Assembly: GCA_030267965.1 (NCBI GenBank)
Contig: BRYA01000307.1
Coordinates: forward strand, 2,929 to 66,928
Length of the DNA: 64,000 bases
Origin: Triparma columacea
Lineage: Eukaryota > Sar > Bolidophyceae > Parmales > Triparmaceae
Reading direction: 5' to 3'
Shown: positions 12,310-23,049 of the stretch, in pieces
Layout: each line of letters opens with the position of its first letter
Position numbering within the stretch: position 1 is the stretch's first letter
The notes under the pieces: model-generated
What the model saw: the letters and a program-made list of their open reading frames with translations, nothing else
The model's database searches: none
Told to the model about the DNA's origin: nothing
Translations under genes and position numbers: made by a program

Positions 12310-13096
12310 GGTTCCGATTCAGTGGCCGGTGTGCTGGGTTCGTATATGTGTTTTAAAATCAAAGGAAAGTGACCCAACCTTGGCTTGGACCTCACCAGAA
12401 TAGAATAATAATGAGAGCCAAGCGAATGTGAATAGAATACCTTGTGTACGGGCGCGGCCAATGAGTTAAGTAACAACTTCCCTTACTGAAAACGGGAATA
12501 GATCAAAAACCAACAACAATTTCCAACTGTAACTCCTTCGCGCGCGACCTTGTTTCCCCAACAAAATTTCGTTTCTCTTGGTGTTTAAAAAGCCAAGAGT
12601 ACGGTGGCGGGAGAAAGGTGAAGTTTAAAAACGGTTCCACACGTGGGAAAAACTTGAAAAACGTGCCAAAAATGTTATCAGAAGACAGTGTGTAGGAGGG
12701 AGTTCGTCACCGAATTAATTTTCAAGTGCAGCTTGTGGCTGAAGTTCAGTTGGGTGTTTGCAAAGGGTTAATTTTCAATTGCGTGAATTTAATTTTTTTT
12801 AAGGTTAGACCCTTCAGTATGCATGCCTCTGGGACTGATCAACGACTATGCTTCGTAGGGCAAAAGGAAGCGGGGTTTTGGTTTTCAAAATCACTCTGTC
12901 AATCGTTAGCATGGGCCCCACCTCCTTAAAGTACGCTTCGAGGGTCCTTTGCAGGGCCTCCTCGACTCAGGAGGGATCGGGGGGAAGGGGGGAGGAGCAA
13001 CTGTAGAGCTAGACGGATTTTTGGTGGTTTGTTTTTCATTCTCCTCCACCTCCGACAAGCTCATTTTCTCCTCCTCTTTTTGGGCAAAATCAATTA
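12310..13096. promoter_or_regulatory. Divergent promoter region between channel and LeuRS genes
   Basis: This is 787 bp without a supported gene. It contains a CACGTG G-box/E-box core at 12640-12645 inside a near-palindrome, and several A/T runs. It must hold the promoters of both flanking genes. Confidence 0.5.
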
Positions 13097-16000
13097 ATGC
13101 TTTTGTTCCATGCTACGGTGATCATCGTGATAATAATGCTAACCAGTCGTGCTGTAGCATTCCAAAGTAGTGTGTGTGTATCATTTAGGCATATTGGTGG
13201 CCCCAAGAGCATAAAAAGTCCTCATGTCTCCAAGTTGTCCCCGAAGTCACTCCGTTTGTTTTCTTCTCAAACTTCTTCTACTCCTTCCTCCTCCGCAATA
13301 CCTACACAATATGACTTTAAACAAGTTGAACAAAAGTGGCAAAAGTATTGGGATGATAATCAGACGTTCAAAACGGTGAGAAAATGAGGACTCCACATAC
13401 AACATTCTCCTCTCCGACATCTCCATCTCACCCAACCAACCAACCTACCTTCTCAGCCCGTCCGCTCCCCCAATCGCCCCAAGAAGTATATCCTCGACAT
13501 GTTCCCCTACCCCTCAGGTTCCGGTCTTCACGTCGGCCACCCCGAGGGCTACACAGCCTCAGATGTCATGGCCAGGTACTACAGGTCCACTGGGCACGAC
13601 GTTCTCCACCCGATGGGTTGGGACTCCTTCGGACTCCCGGCGGAGCAGCACGCCATCAACACGGGAACGCACCCTGAGGTCACGACGTTCGAGAACATTG
13701 CCACGTTCAAGAGGCAGCTCAAGTCTCTCGGCTTTTCTTACGACTGGGACAAGGAGATAGCTACTACTGACCCAGAGTACGTCAGGTGGACGCAGTGGAT
13801 ATTCCTCCAGCTCTTCGGCAAGGGTCTCGCGAAGCAGTCCTCCGTGTCAGTAAACTGGTGCCCCGCCCTAGGGACGGTCCTGGCGAACGAGGAGGTGATA
13901 AACGGCCTGTCAGAGCGCGGGGACCACCCGGTGAAGCGCCTGCCGCTAAGGCAGTGGGTCCTGGAGATAACGAAGTACGCGGACAGGCTCGAGGAGGGGC
14001 TGGACGGCCTCGACTGGCCGTCGGGGACCATGACGTCGCAGAGGCAGTGGATAGGAAAGTCCACGGGCTGCGACATCGTATTCACCACGGAGGACGGGGA
14101 AGAGATACCGGTATTCACGACTAGACCTGACACTATTATGGGCGTGACTTACGTATCTCTAGCCCCCGAGCACCCCTTAGTATCCAAGTTAACCGCCCCC
14201 GGTCACGAGGCTGAGGTTTCAGAGTACGTTTCTAAAACGAGCTCCCGCTCTGACCTCGACCGCACGTCCTCCAAAGAAAAGACCGGTGTCTTCACCGGGT
14301 CCTATTGCTCGCACCCGGTATCCGGGGAGCCCGTACCGATCTGGGTCGCGGACTACGTCCTGGGGAGCTACGGGAGCGGGGCGGTCATGGCCGTGCCGGC
14401 TCACGACGAGAGGGACTTTGAGTTCGCGGGAAAGTTCGGACTGCAGGTTAAGAAGGTTGTGGAGGGGGGGGATGGGGAGCTCCCGTACACGGGACCTGGG
14501 AAAGCGATTGAGAGCGGGGCTCTTGATGGGATGAAGACGAAGGAGTGTAAGAAGGAGGTTATGGGGATGCTGGAGAAGATGGGAAAGGGGGGGAAGAAGG
14601 TGAGGAAGGGTGTTAGGATGATAGGAGGGGGATTAATCGTGGTTATGGTTTAACTCTACTGTTTACTCACCTTCGAACCTCCCTCCTCCCCCCCCCCCCA
14701 CACATCATAGATCCAGTACAAGCTCCGCGACTGGGTATTCTCCCGCCAGCGTTACTGGGGCGAACCTATCCCAATATACTTTCCCGTGACTTTCCCTTCC
14801 CCCTCCGCCGACCACACCACCCTCGACCCTAAGATCGATCCTCACGAGATCGACTATGATAACCCGATAGCCGTCCCGGAGGACGAGCTCCCACTTACGC
14901 TTCCACCCATGGACGACTTCAGCCCCGGCGACGATCCCGCCGGGTGCCTTGCCCGAGCCGCCGACTGGAGGTACTTCATGAAGGGCGGCCTGTGGTACGC
15001 CCGGGAGACCAACACCATGCCCCAGTGGGCCGGGTCCTGCTGGTACTACCTCCGCTACGCGGACAACTCGAACGGGGAGATGGCGATATCGAGGGAGGCG
15101 GACGAGGACTGGCTCCCGGTCGACCTTTACGTGGGGGGGGCGGAGCACGCGGTGCTGCACCTGCTGTACGCGAGGTTCTGGCACCAGGTGCTTTACGACC
15201 TGGGACACACCAAGCACCCGGAGCCGTTCCAGAAACTCGTTCACCAGGGCATGATACTCGGGGCGGACGGGGAGAAGATGTCCAAGAGTAGGGGGAACGT
15301 TGTTAACCCGGATGATATTGTTAAGGGGACGGGGGCGGATAGCTTGAGGCTGTATGAGATGTTCATGGGGCCGCTTGAGGCGGTCAAACCGTGGCAGACG
15401 GAACAGGTGCAAGGGGTTGTGAGGTTCCAGAGGAAGATTTACGACGTCGCGGTCAAGGGAGAGAACAGCGGATGGGAGACCAAGGAAGAAACCGAGGTGA
15501 GAACAAGTGGCGTGGGGGGGGGGGTGGGGGGGGGTCGTAGCGAGGAATAGCGTGTCGCAATTACTCGATGTTGAGTGTGTAACTAATCGGTGATCTCGCC
15601 CGTTCCGCTTCCACTGCGTTACCTCAGGAAACCACGAAGCTCCTCCATAAGACAATGAAGAAAGTAACCTCTGACATTGAGAACATGAGTTTCAACACTG
15701 CAATCTCAGCGCTCATGGTCCTAACGAACCACCTAGCGGGCCTAAAGTCCCCCCCCACGAGGGCCACGATGGTCCAGTTCGCCGTTATGCTGACTCCCTT
15801 CGCCCCCCACCTCGGTGAGGAGATATGGTCCATGACTGGGGGTGCCGGTTCGGTATCGTCTGCGGGCTGGGTGGAGTGGGTGGAGGAACTTACGGTGGAC
15901 TCTACGGTCAATATGGGGATCCAGGTTAACGGGAAGGTCAGAGGGTCGATGGAGATCGAGAAGGACCTTACGGATGAGGGGGAGGCTATGAAGATGGCCA

Positions 16001-16098
16001 TGGAGGTCGAGAAGGTGGCCAAGTTCATGCAGGGGAAGGAGGTCAAGAAAGTCATTTACAAACCAGGGAAGATCCTCAATATCATAGTGGCGAAGTAA
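13097..16098 (+). CDS. Leucyl-tRNA synthetase, bacterial/organellar type
   Basis: Class I synthetase charging tRNA-Leu. Exons 13097-13375, 13457-14599, 14711-15496 and 15628-16098, all phase 0, give 892 aa, close to the roughly 860 of bacterial LeuRS plus a targeting leader. The HIGH-type motif is HVGH at about 118-121 within a YPSG context. The CP1 editing domain is complete ([24 protein letters not shown]). The KMSKS loop is intact at about 663, followed by the anticodon-binding helices. The N-terminus is a hydrophobic signal peptide ending AVA|FQSS, then a Ser/basic stretch, as expected for import into a secondary plastid. Mitochondrial dual use is possible, and a second in-frame Met lies 13 residues in. 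The gene is convergent with NSUN2, with 43 nt between stop codons. Confidence 0.95.
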
Positions 16099-16141
16099 TA
16101 ATATAGCCTGAAATCATTCTTCGCGAGGAACCTGAAAATGT

Positions 16142-18943
16142 TTACGCCTTCGCCCCTTCCTTTGCCTCTTCCTTCGCCTCTTCCTTCGCCTCGTCCTCAG
16201 CCTTCTCCTCCTTCTTCTCAGCCTCCTTAGCCTTTTCCTTATTCCTGTCCTTCCCGAACCACTCATCCTTAAGTTCTTCATCCGGGTCCCATAGTTTCTC
16301 TCCCTCGAGTTTGCTCTTAACTCCCTGGAGTTCAATTTTAGCAACCAGGCTGTGGATGCCAGTTCCGTCGTTGTTCTTCCACATGACAATGTAAGCTGGA
16401 GCGCCGGAACCACCTGAACCTGGAACCTCGAAGACGAAGCACCCGTGCGACAGAGCCTCAACCTATCAGCGTTGTGTTGTGTATGTGTGTGCGTGTGTGT
16501 GTGTGTTGAGGGGGTGTGGGTTAGCCATGAAGTTGTTTTGAATTTATCTCCCCCCCTTCCCCCGTCCATTAATCTCCCTTCCCTTCCCCCACCCACCCCA
16601 TTGTCTCTCACCTCCTCCCTCGTCCCCTCCTTAAGCATGCACGTCCTCATTTGTTTCTCCGTCCTCTCAATGCCCGCCTTAACAATATTGCAGAAGTCCC
16701 TATTAGTGATAACCACCTTCCTCTTCTTCATGTACGGTGCCGTGTGCGCGATGCCGTCCTGGTGGATCCTGTACTCCACGAGGCTCCTGTTCTTGCTGTT
16801 CCTTTCGAAGACCTGGACGCCGCTGTGGACGAGCTTGTACTGCTTCTTGGTGTCTAGGGATAGGTGGGAGAGGATGGGGGGGTGGATGTACATTATGCCC
16901 TTGGCGGTTTGCGTCCTGGCGAAGAAGGACGAGATCGGTGCACCCGAGAGGCCGTAGAAGTCGACGAGGGAAGAGATGAGCGAAGGCTTGAGGGGCACGA
17001 TCTCCTGGTTGGGGTTGACCTTTTTGTCCTTCTGTCCCTGTCCCCCCTTGGCTTTGTCGTCCTCCAAAGAAGCTTGAACCTGCTCTTCCTTCTCCTCCTT
17101 CTCATCCTGTCCCTCCGTCTCTTTCCCCTGCTTAAGTTTGACAGATCCTATGGCCTTGGTCTTCCTAAGCACCGTAACGAAGAACCCCCCCGTGTCCATG
17201 TCCTGTGGCATGATCCTCATGCATTTCTCCAGTCCCATCCTTTCGACCTCCTCGGGTGTGGGAGGGAACAGGCTTTGGGGGATGGACGCTGTTAGGTGGC
17301 CGGGCACGTCGGCGACGCTAGGGAACTCCCAGAGCCCGTTCTTGTTGCATTCGGCTTTCATGGCGTCAGAGGACCACTTCTCAGGGCTGTCGTCGTAGAT
17401 GGGGATGATGTAGGTACCGTCCTCAGACAGCTTCCCGTTCTTTGGAGTTTTAGTACCTTCCCCCGTCGTGTCTGCCGCCACCGACGCCGCCGCCGCCGCC
17501 ACCTCCGTCTCTGTGGTTTTGGTCTCCCCTTCACCTTCATGCTGCTTAGCCTTTTTAGCCGGCCTGCTCTCCCCCCCGTCATCCTCCTCCCCCATGACCC
17601 TCTCCTGGTGTTCCCATCCCCCTTTCTTGAACTTCGGTTTCGCCTCTATAACTTCCCCGAAGTGTTTCCTTGTAGCGTCCCTATCGTCCATGACCTTCCA
17701 TTCCGTCATCCCCTCCCTGCACTTGAATCCCTTCTCCTTAAGCGCCTTGCACTCCTCCACCGTTACCGCGTAGTCGGTCTGACGGAGGATCTGGGCGACC
17801 ACGGCCTCGTTCTCTACCGGGCTCATGCTGCACGTGCTGTATACGAGTATCCCCCCGACCTTGCACTGCCTGAGTCCCCTGATGGCAATGTCCAGTTGGA
17901 TCTTGTGGATGTTGTTCTGCTGGTTGACGGACCAGTTGCGGAAGATGCCCGCGTTCTTCCTCATGGTGCCGTCGCCGGTGCAGGGGACGTCGCAGAGGAC
18001 GCGGTCGGCCCAACCCTCGTTACCTGAACCGTCGTTGCGGAAACTCTTGGGCATTGGCATCTCTTGACCTTGGTGGTTGACGACCAGGAGGCTGGGGCTG
18101 AAGGTGGATAAGTTGATTTAGCGGAGCGGGTGGGGGGTTGTTTTGTTAGGGCGTTCTTGTTTTTTTTTCCCCTCGTCTCTGTTCGTTCCCCCGTTTCCCT
18201 CCCCACATTGGTAGATCTCACCTGTTGATCCTTTTACACTGGTGTACAAGCATGTGCGCCCTGCTAACGTTGACATCGTTCGCCATGACCCAGCCGTCCC
18301 CCTTGCTTACGTCTTCCAGTATCTGGCAGGTCTTGCTCCCCGGTGCAGCGCACGTGTCTAGGACGACGTGGGAGGGGAGGAGGGAGAGGGCGACGGGGGG
18401 GACCATGGAGACGGTCTCCTGACGGGTTATTAGACCGGCGTCGGTTGAGACCATGAGGAACTGGAAGAACTCCTTTAGACCCTTGTTCTTGCGGATGGTA
18501 GACCGGTCTACATCCAGCTTCCAACCATTCTCAATGAAGGGGATGGGCTGGGGGGGCTTCAGCTTGCGGACAGCCTTCCCGGTTGGGGTCTCGTACTCGA
18601 TGGTGATCTGACCGTCCGAGCCCAGGATCTCCTGCATCCTTGAGGTGAACTGCTCCTTGAACTCTGGGGTAGCGAGCTTGGTGATCCTGAAGCTTGCGTT
18701 CAGGGGACTGCAGGCGGCAGAGAGGAAAGCCTTCCTATCCTCCTCCTTGGCTACTTGGGAACCATGGCCGAAGACGTTCTGGTAGGTATAGTAAGCTATC
18801 ATCCTGTCGTTCCTCATCTCCTTAACCCTTGGTGGTCCATTTTTATGGTTGTCACGTCGATCCCTTTTGTTGTTATTGTTGTGTCTATTTCCTCCATTTT
18901 TATTGGCCTTCTTATTCTTATTTTTATTCGAGTACTTTCCCAT
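16142..18943 (-). CDS. NSUN2: NSUN2-like tRNA (cytosine-5)-methyltransferase
   Basis: Transfers methyl from SAM to C5 of tRNA cytosines; family members act in the nucleus. Exons 18943-18222, 18097-16612 and 16462-16142 give 842 aa. The Asn/Lys-rich N-terminus is followed by the RNA-binding region and the Rossmann SAM motif DTCAAPGSKTCQ near residue 195. The two catalytic cysteines are Cys280 (DVPCTGDGT) and Cys330 (YSTCSMSPVENEAV), exactly 50 apart as I recall for human NSUN2. A PUA-like C-terminal half ends in a Lys/Glu/Ala-rich tail. The second intron carries a GT microsatellite. A CTAG|GTGAG donor-like site on this strand near 19168 may mark a 5' UTR intron. Assignment to NSUN2 rather than another NSUN rests on length and the extended C-terminal region. 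Confidence 0.92.
16480..16506. repeat. GT dinucleotide microsatellite
   Basis: A nearly pure GT run (AC on the transcribed strand) in the second NSUN2 intron. Confidence 0.9.
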
Positions 18944-19308
18944 ACTATATTTAAGCGTGATAGTGGTGATGGAGTGGTGTGATGGGCGTGTGTGGGGTGA
19001 GAAATCAGGGCTCAGTTGGGAAGACCATCGACTCTGTATTGCTGGGAAATCTTCTGTGGTTAAGATACGTTAAATTGGTGGGGGTATATGTCCATTGATT
19101 GGTAGGTTATGGAGTAGAAGGGGTGTTTTGGGCGTTAGAATGGTGTTAGAGAGGAGTTTGGGGTCTCACCTAGATTTCTTTCTTTATTCCGGCTTGGAGA
19201 CCTGGGGCTGGCTAACAAACTGCTTCTGTTATAGGGTTGTTCGCGCGCTTTTAATCCACTCACGTGTCTATAGCCCAAAAAAGTTCGGAAAAAGAGATTA
19301 TTTCAACT
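18944..19308. other. Intergenic region upstream of NSUN2
   Basis: 365 bp with no supported coding exon. It holds a possible 5' UTR splice donor for NSUN2 near 19168 on the minus strand. Confidence 0.45.
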
Positions 19309-20823
19309 CTAAAGTGATATTTCAATGTACACTGTGACAGCGAATCCTACAGCGACGTAGAAAACCGTCAATGCAAGCTTGCTCTCAATCCTGATTTTGA
19401 ATGGCGTGAAACCAAGGTCTGTAACCACCACGTTTCTCTCCCACCGTTCCCACTGCTTAAGGTAGTCGTCCCACTTATGTCCCGTCCTTAGTAGGATCTC
19501 CTGCCCCTTAACTTCCGATATCCTGTGCGTGACCTCCTCGAGTTGCGTTGTAAGATGTACTCCTGAGAAGAACAAGAAAAGCACGATGAAGAATATAAGA
19601 GTGAACAATATGCTGCACATAATGAGCACGCACTTGTCCCTCGCGTCCATGTCTGATGTGACCTTTAAGTAGATTATGAAGCCCACGACAATCAAGCTCG
19701 GTATCAAAACGAACTCCGCAACCAAGAAGAACGCACCGAAGCCCGTGCTGAAGTGCCGGGTGGTTGACTTCAAAACGTTGAACTTCTCGATCGTTGCTCG
19801 GAGCCTTTTAGAGTACTCCGCTGGATCTTGTTGCGCTCCATGGTTGTGATGCTGGTGGTGTATTAAACTCTCCTCATCGTCCCCTTTATCCTCCCCATTC
19901 CCCCACTCCAAATCCTCAAAGTTCTCCTCCAACTGCGACACGAAGTCCTTGGCAGAGAGGGAGAGGGCGTAGGACATGGGACCGAAGATAGCGCAGGTGG
20001 TGGTGAAGGCGGAGTAGTTGAGGCTGAAGTAATTCATTAGCAAAGCGATTAGAAAGAACCAAGTCTGGACCGCAGCACCCTTGACGGGGAACGAGAAATT
20101 ATCCGAGTTGAAGATCGGTGGAGCCCAGATTGGCAGCGCGAATATGAGCATTGTAGGCAGTGCTTGCGCTGGAAAGTACGCTGCCTTTCCACTAGAAGCT
20201 CCTAGCGTATATTTGAACACCGTGGTGGCAATATAGTGAACTTTTTCAGCGCTCTGAGTTGACAGATTCAAAACAACTGCGTCTATCGTGCCTCCCTCCT
20301 TCGCCCATTTGTGCATGTTGACTTTTTTCAAAGCGCAATTAAGCATCATAAGTGTTTGCAATGCGGACATCAAGGGAGCAGTAGGTTTACCGTTGTCTAA
20401 TGCCTTACCCGCAGTTAACGGGAATATAAGTAGCTGTAAAATGAAGGAGTATTTATGTTGGAATACCCACATACCCTTCACCCCAGTCTCCGGGTGACCT
20501 CTTGCCCCGGTGGCGTAGTAAAGAATGTTCGAATAGAACTTGTGGAGCTTGAGAGCATGCGGGTTCACATCCGACTTGTTGGGGATGCAGGTTGACATAC
20601 GTCGACCGACTCTCTGGGCTGTCGGCGCGTACGCGTTGCTCTTCTTCTGATGAACACCCTTGCCTGGGCGTAAGCTGAGAGACATTTGGTTGGAGTTTTC
20701 GCTTGGTGGGCTCTTTATCGGGGACATTTGGTTAGAGCTTGGAGGACTCTGTATTGGGACCAACTCGGGAACCGGGGGGCCGTTCATGGTGAATGATTTT
20801 GAAGGGTAAATAGTTTGCGACAT
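19309..20823 (-). CDS. Multi-spanning membrane protein of unknown function, 504 aa
   Basis: Single exon. The N-terminal ~90 residues are Pro/Ser/Lys-rich and probably disordered. Hydrophobic segments follow at roughly 125-145, 160-180, 220-250, 265-300, 375-405, 410-440 and 480-503. A long charged His-rich loop lies between the fourth and fifth (HHQHHNHG). The last helix ends at the C-terminus. Seven helices with a large cytoplasmic loop before the fifth resemble the gustatory-receptor-like layout seen in some protists, but no diagnostic motif is visible, so this is only a suggestion. Its start codon is 53 bp from that of PDK1 on the other strand. Confidence 0.75.
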   Translation of the reverse strand: MSQTIYPSKSFTMNGPPVPELVPIQSPPSSNQMSPIKSPPSENSNQMSLSLRPGKGVHQKKSNAYAPTAQRVGRRMSTCIPNKSDVNPHALKLHKFYSNILYYATGARGHPETGVKGMWVFQHKYSFILQLLIFPLTAGKALDNGKPTAPLMSALQTLMMLNCALKKVNMHKWAKEGGTIDAVVLNLSTQSAEKVHYIATTVFKYTLGASSGKAAYFPAQALPTMLIFALPIWAPPIFNSDNFSFPVKGAAVQTWFFLIALLMNYFSLNYSAFTTTCAIFGPMSYALSLSAKDFVSQLEENFEDLEWGNGEDKGDDEESLIHHQHHNHGAQQDPAEYSKRLRATIEKFNVLKSTTRHFSTGFGAFFLVAEFVLIPSLIVVGFIIYLKVTSDMDARDKCVLIMCSILFTLIFFIVLFLFFSGVHLTTQLEEVTHRISEVKGQEILLRTGHKWDDYLKQWERWERNVVVTDLGFTPFKIRIESKLALTVFYVAVGFAVTVYIEISL

Positions 20824-20876
20824 TGCTTAAGCCTTGGCCTGGGAATTAACCTCTTCGAATTGGTAAAATTCAAAGG
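20824..20876. promoter_or_regulatory. Very short bidirectional promoter/leader
   Basis: Only 53 bp separate the start codons of the membrane protein (minus) and PDK1 (plus). Core promoters must overlap or lie within the opposite transcription unit. No TATA box is evident. Confidence 0.6.
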
Positions 20877-22937
20877 ATGGAGGATGGAGGGCAAGGCGAC
20901 ATGAATTTCCTGAAAAATCTGAGCCTGAAGAGTTACTTGTTGAGCATGTCTGACTCTGAGGATGAGCCTTCACCGATATTAAAGCTTTCTAGTATGGATA
21001 TGACATCAGAAACTAATACAGATGATACGTCAAATGTGAGTAATTATGTTGAGATAGGGAGTAAATAGGGAATATCCAAGGAGATCCATTCCCGTTAATA
21101 AGGGAATGGATTTCACACTCACCCTTCCCACCTCCCCCCCCCCCACACACACACCATCTCCATCTCCATCATTTAGAACACATCAACCCAAAATAGTACC
21201 TCCACAACTCCCCCTCCCCCCTCAAAGCCCACCCCTACACCTACCACCCCCTCCACCCCAACTCCCCCTCCCCCCCCCCGTCTCTCCCCCGCCCACTTCC
21301 TCTTCGGTCGTACCCTCGGTGAGGGTTCCTACGCCCGCGTAGTCCACGCCCGTTACAAGGGTCCCCTCTCCCCCTCTTCCTCCTCAACCCCCGCCATTAC
21401 CTGGGGTGGTGGGGAGCGTGATTACGCTGTGAAGGTGATGGAGAAGAGGCACATAAAGAGGGAGGGTAAGGTCAAGTACGTGATGCTTGAGAAGTCACTC
21501 CTGAGCAACTTCGATAGCCCACTTATACTCAGCTTGCATGTAAGCTTCCAGGACCAGGACTACCTCTACCTCTGCATGGACATGTGCCCAGGTGGTGAGC
21601 TCTTAGGTGTCGTCCGCTACTACCAAGAGCGTCGCCCTTCCCCCCAATCCCGCTGCTGCCCTGAACCCGTCACGAGGTACTACCTGGCTGCGATCGTCCT
21701 GGCACTTGAGTACCTACATAACCTCAACATAGTACACAGAGACCTGAAACCCGAGAACGTCCTAATCCTATCCGACGGATCCGTCAAGGTCGGTGACTTC
21801 GGCACTGCCCTCGACGTAGACGGTTTCGGAACCAGGGGTCGGAACCCTGCATCAGAGGAGGACTCTACGGCATTCGTAGGTACCGCGGAATACGTTAGCC
21901 CGGAAGTACTGGAGGGGACGGAAAAGGCGACACCGGCGGTTGACCTTTGGGCGGTGGGGGTTATTGCTTACCATATGGAAAACGGGAGAGTTATGTGGAA
22001 TCAGGGGGACACGGAGGTGAGGAGGGCATTTTTGGGGGGGGGGGGAGAGAATTATTTTGGCAACTCTTTTCTTTTTAGATGACGATAACTCTAACGACAA
22101 CCCATGGCGACATCTCTAACGCTACCTAACTTTAACACTGTCAATAATACTCTAACCCTCATGTACCCCCCTTAGTTCCAAGTCTTCCAGGCCATAAATA
22201 GCAAGGCAAAGGGAGAAGACGACGTCTACACCTACCCCTCATTTTTCAACCCCGACCTCAAGGACCTCGTCGAACAGCTCCTCAAGGGTGACCCGTCCTC
22301 CCGTCTGGGCATGAACGAGTTCGCACCAGGCACTAACTTCAAGTACACAACCATAAGGTCCCACCCATACTTCGAAACCTTCGACTGGTCCCTCCTCGAG
22401 TCTGGGTCAATGCCCTCACCCCACACACCCTGCACCCCAAGGTGGCTGGAAGTTCCTGACGAGGAACTTACAGACGGTGCCATGGAGCTCGAGAGTTACT
22501 TCCTAGACGGTGAGGCTACACCCTTAACAATCGCCGAGCCTACTAGGGGTGCTCAAGGTGTGGAGGGTGGTAGCAACAGAACCTCAAACGTAGAAGACGA
22601 GCGTTGGATGGAGTACGTAAAGGACTTACAGAAGGGTGAGGAGCTGGTTAAAACAGGACGGATACACAAGAGGAAAGGCTTCTTCGCCCGTGAACGGCAG
22701 CTCGTCCTTACGTCACTGCCTAGACTTATCTACGTAGACCCCGCAACCAAGGAATACAAGGGTACCATACCGTGGACTCCCCAACACCCGGTATCTGTGA
22801 AGATTGTGGGGGACGCAAAGTTCGATGTTGTTGCGGTGGTTGATGGAGAGGGGGGGAAGAAAAGGGCGTACCATTTGTATGCGAAGGATAAGGAGGATAG
22901 GGATGAGTGGGCTAAAGCTATTAGAGAACTACTTTAA
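20877..22937 (+). CDS. PDPK1: 3-phosphoinositide-dependent protein kinase 1 (AGC kinase with PH domain)
   Basis: Master kinase that phosphorylates the activation loop of other AGC kinases and is recruited to phosphoinositides by its PH domain. Exons 20877-21035, 21177-22016 and 22176-22937, all phase 0, encode 586 aa. An acidic N-terminus leads into a Pro/Thr-rich linker, then the kinase domain from about residue 95: LGEGSYARV glycine loop, YAVKVMEK lysine, HRDLKPEN catalytic loop, and GDFGTALD, where DFGTA is typical of PDK1. It ends at the FDWSLLESG segment. The last ~110 residues form a PH domain (KRKGFFARERQLVLT through DEWAKAIREL). The second exon begins after a polypyrimidine tract with many C. 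The 3' end is convergent with the flavoprotein gene, 112 bp apart. Confidence 0.93.
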
Positions 22938-23049
22938 AGACCAAGGGAGGGAAAGGGGGGGGGAGAGAGAAGTTAGACAAACATAAACTGATATATACAG
23001 AATAATACACAAGTATTGATATTTTAGTTCGCAAAACATTGCACACACA

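Noticed and set aside
14705..15655. Long minus-strand frame across LeuRS exon 3
   Set aside because: Antisense shadow of a well-conserved synthetase exon; it arises from GC-rich third positions.
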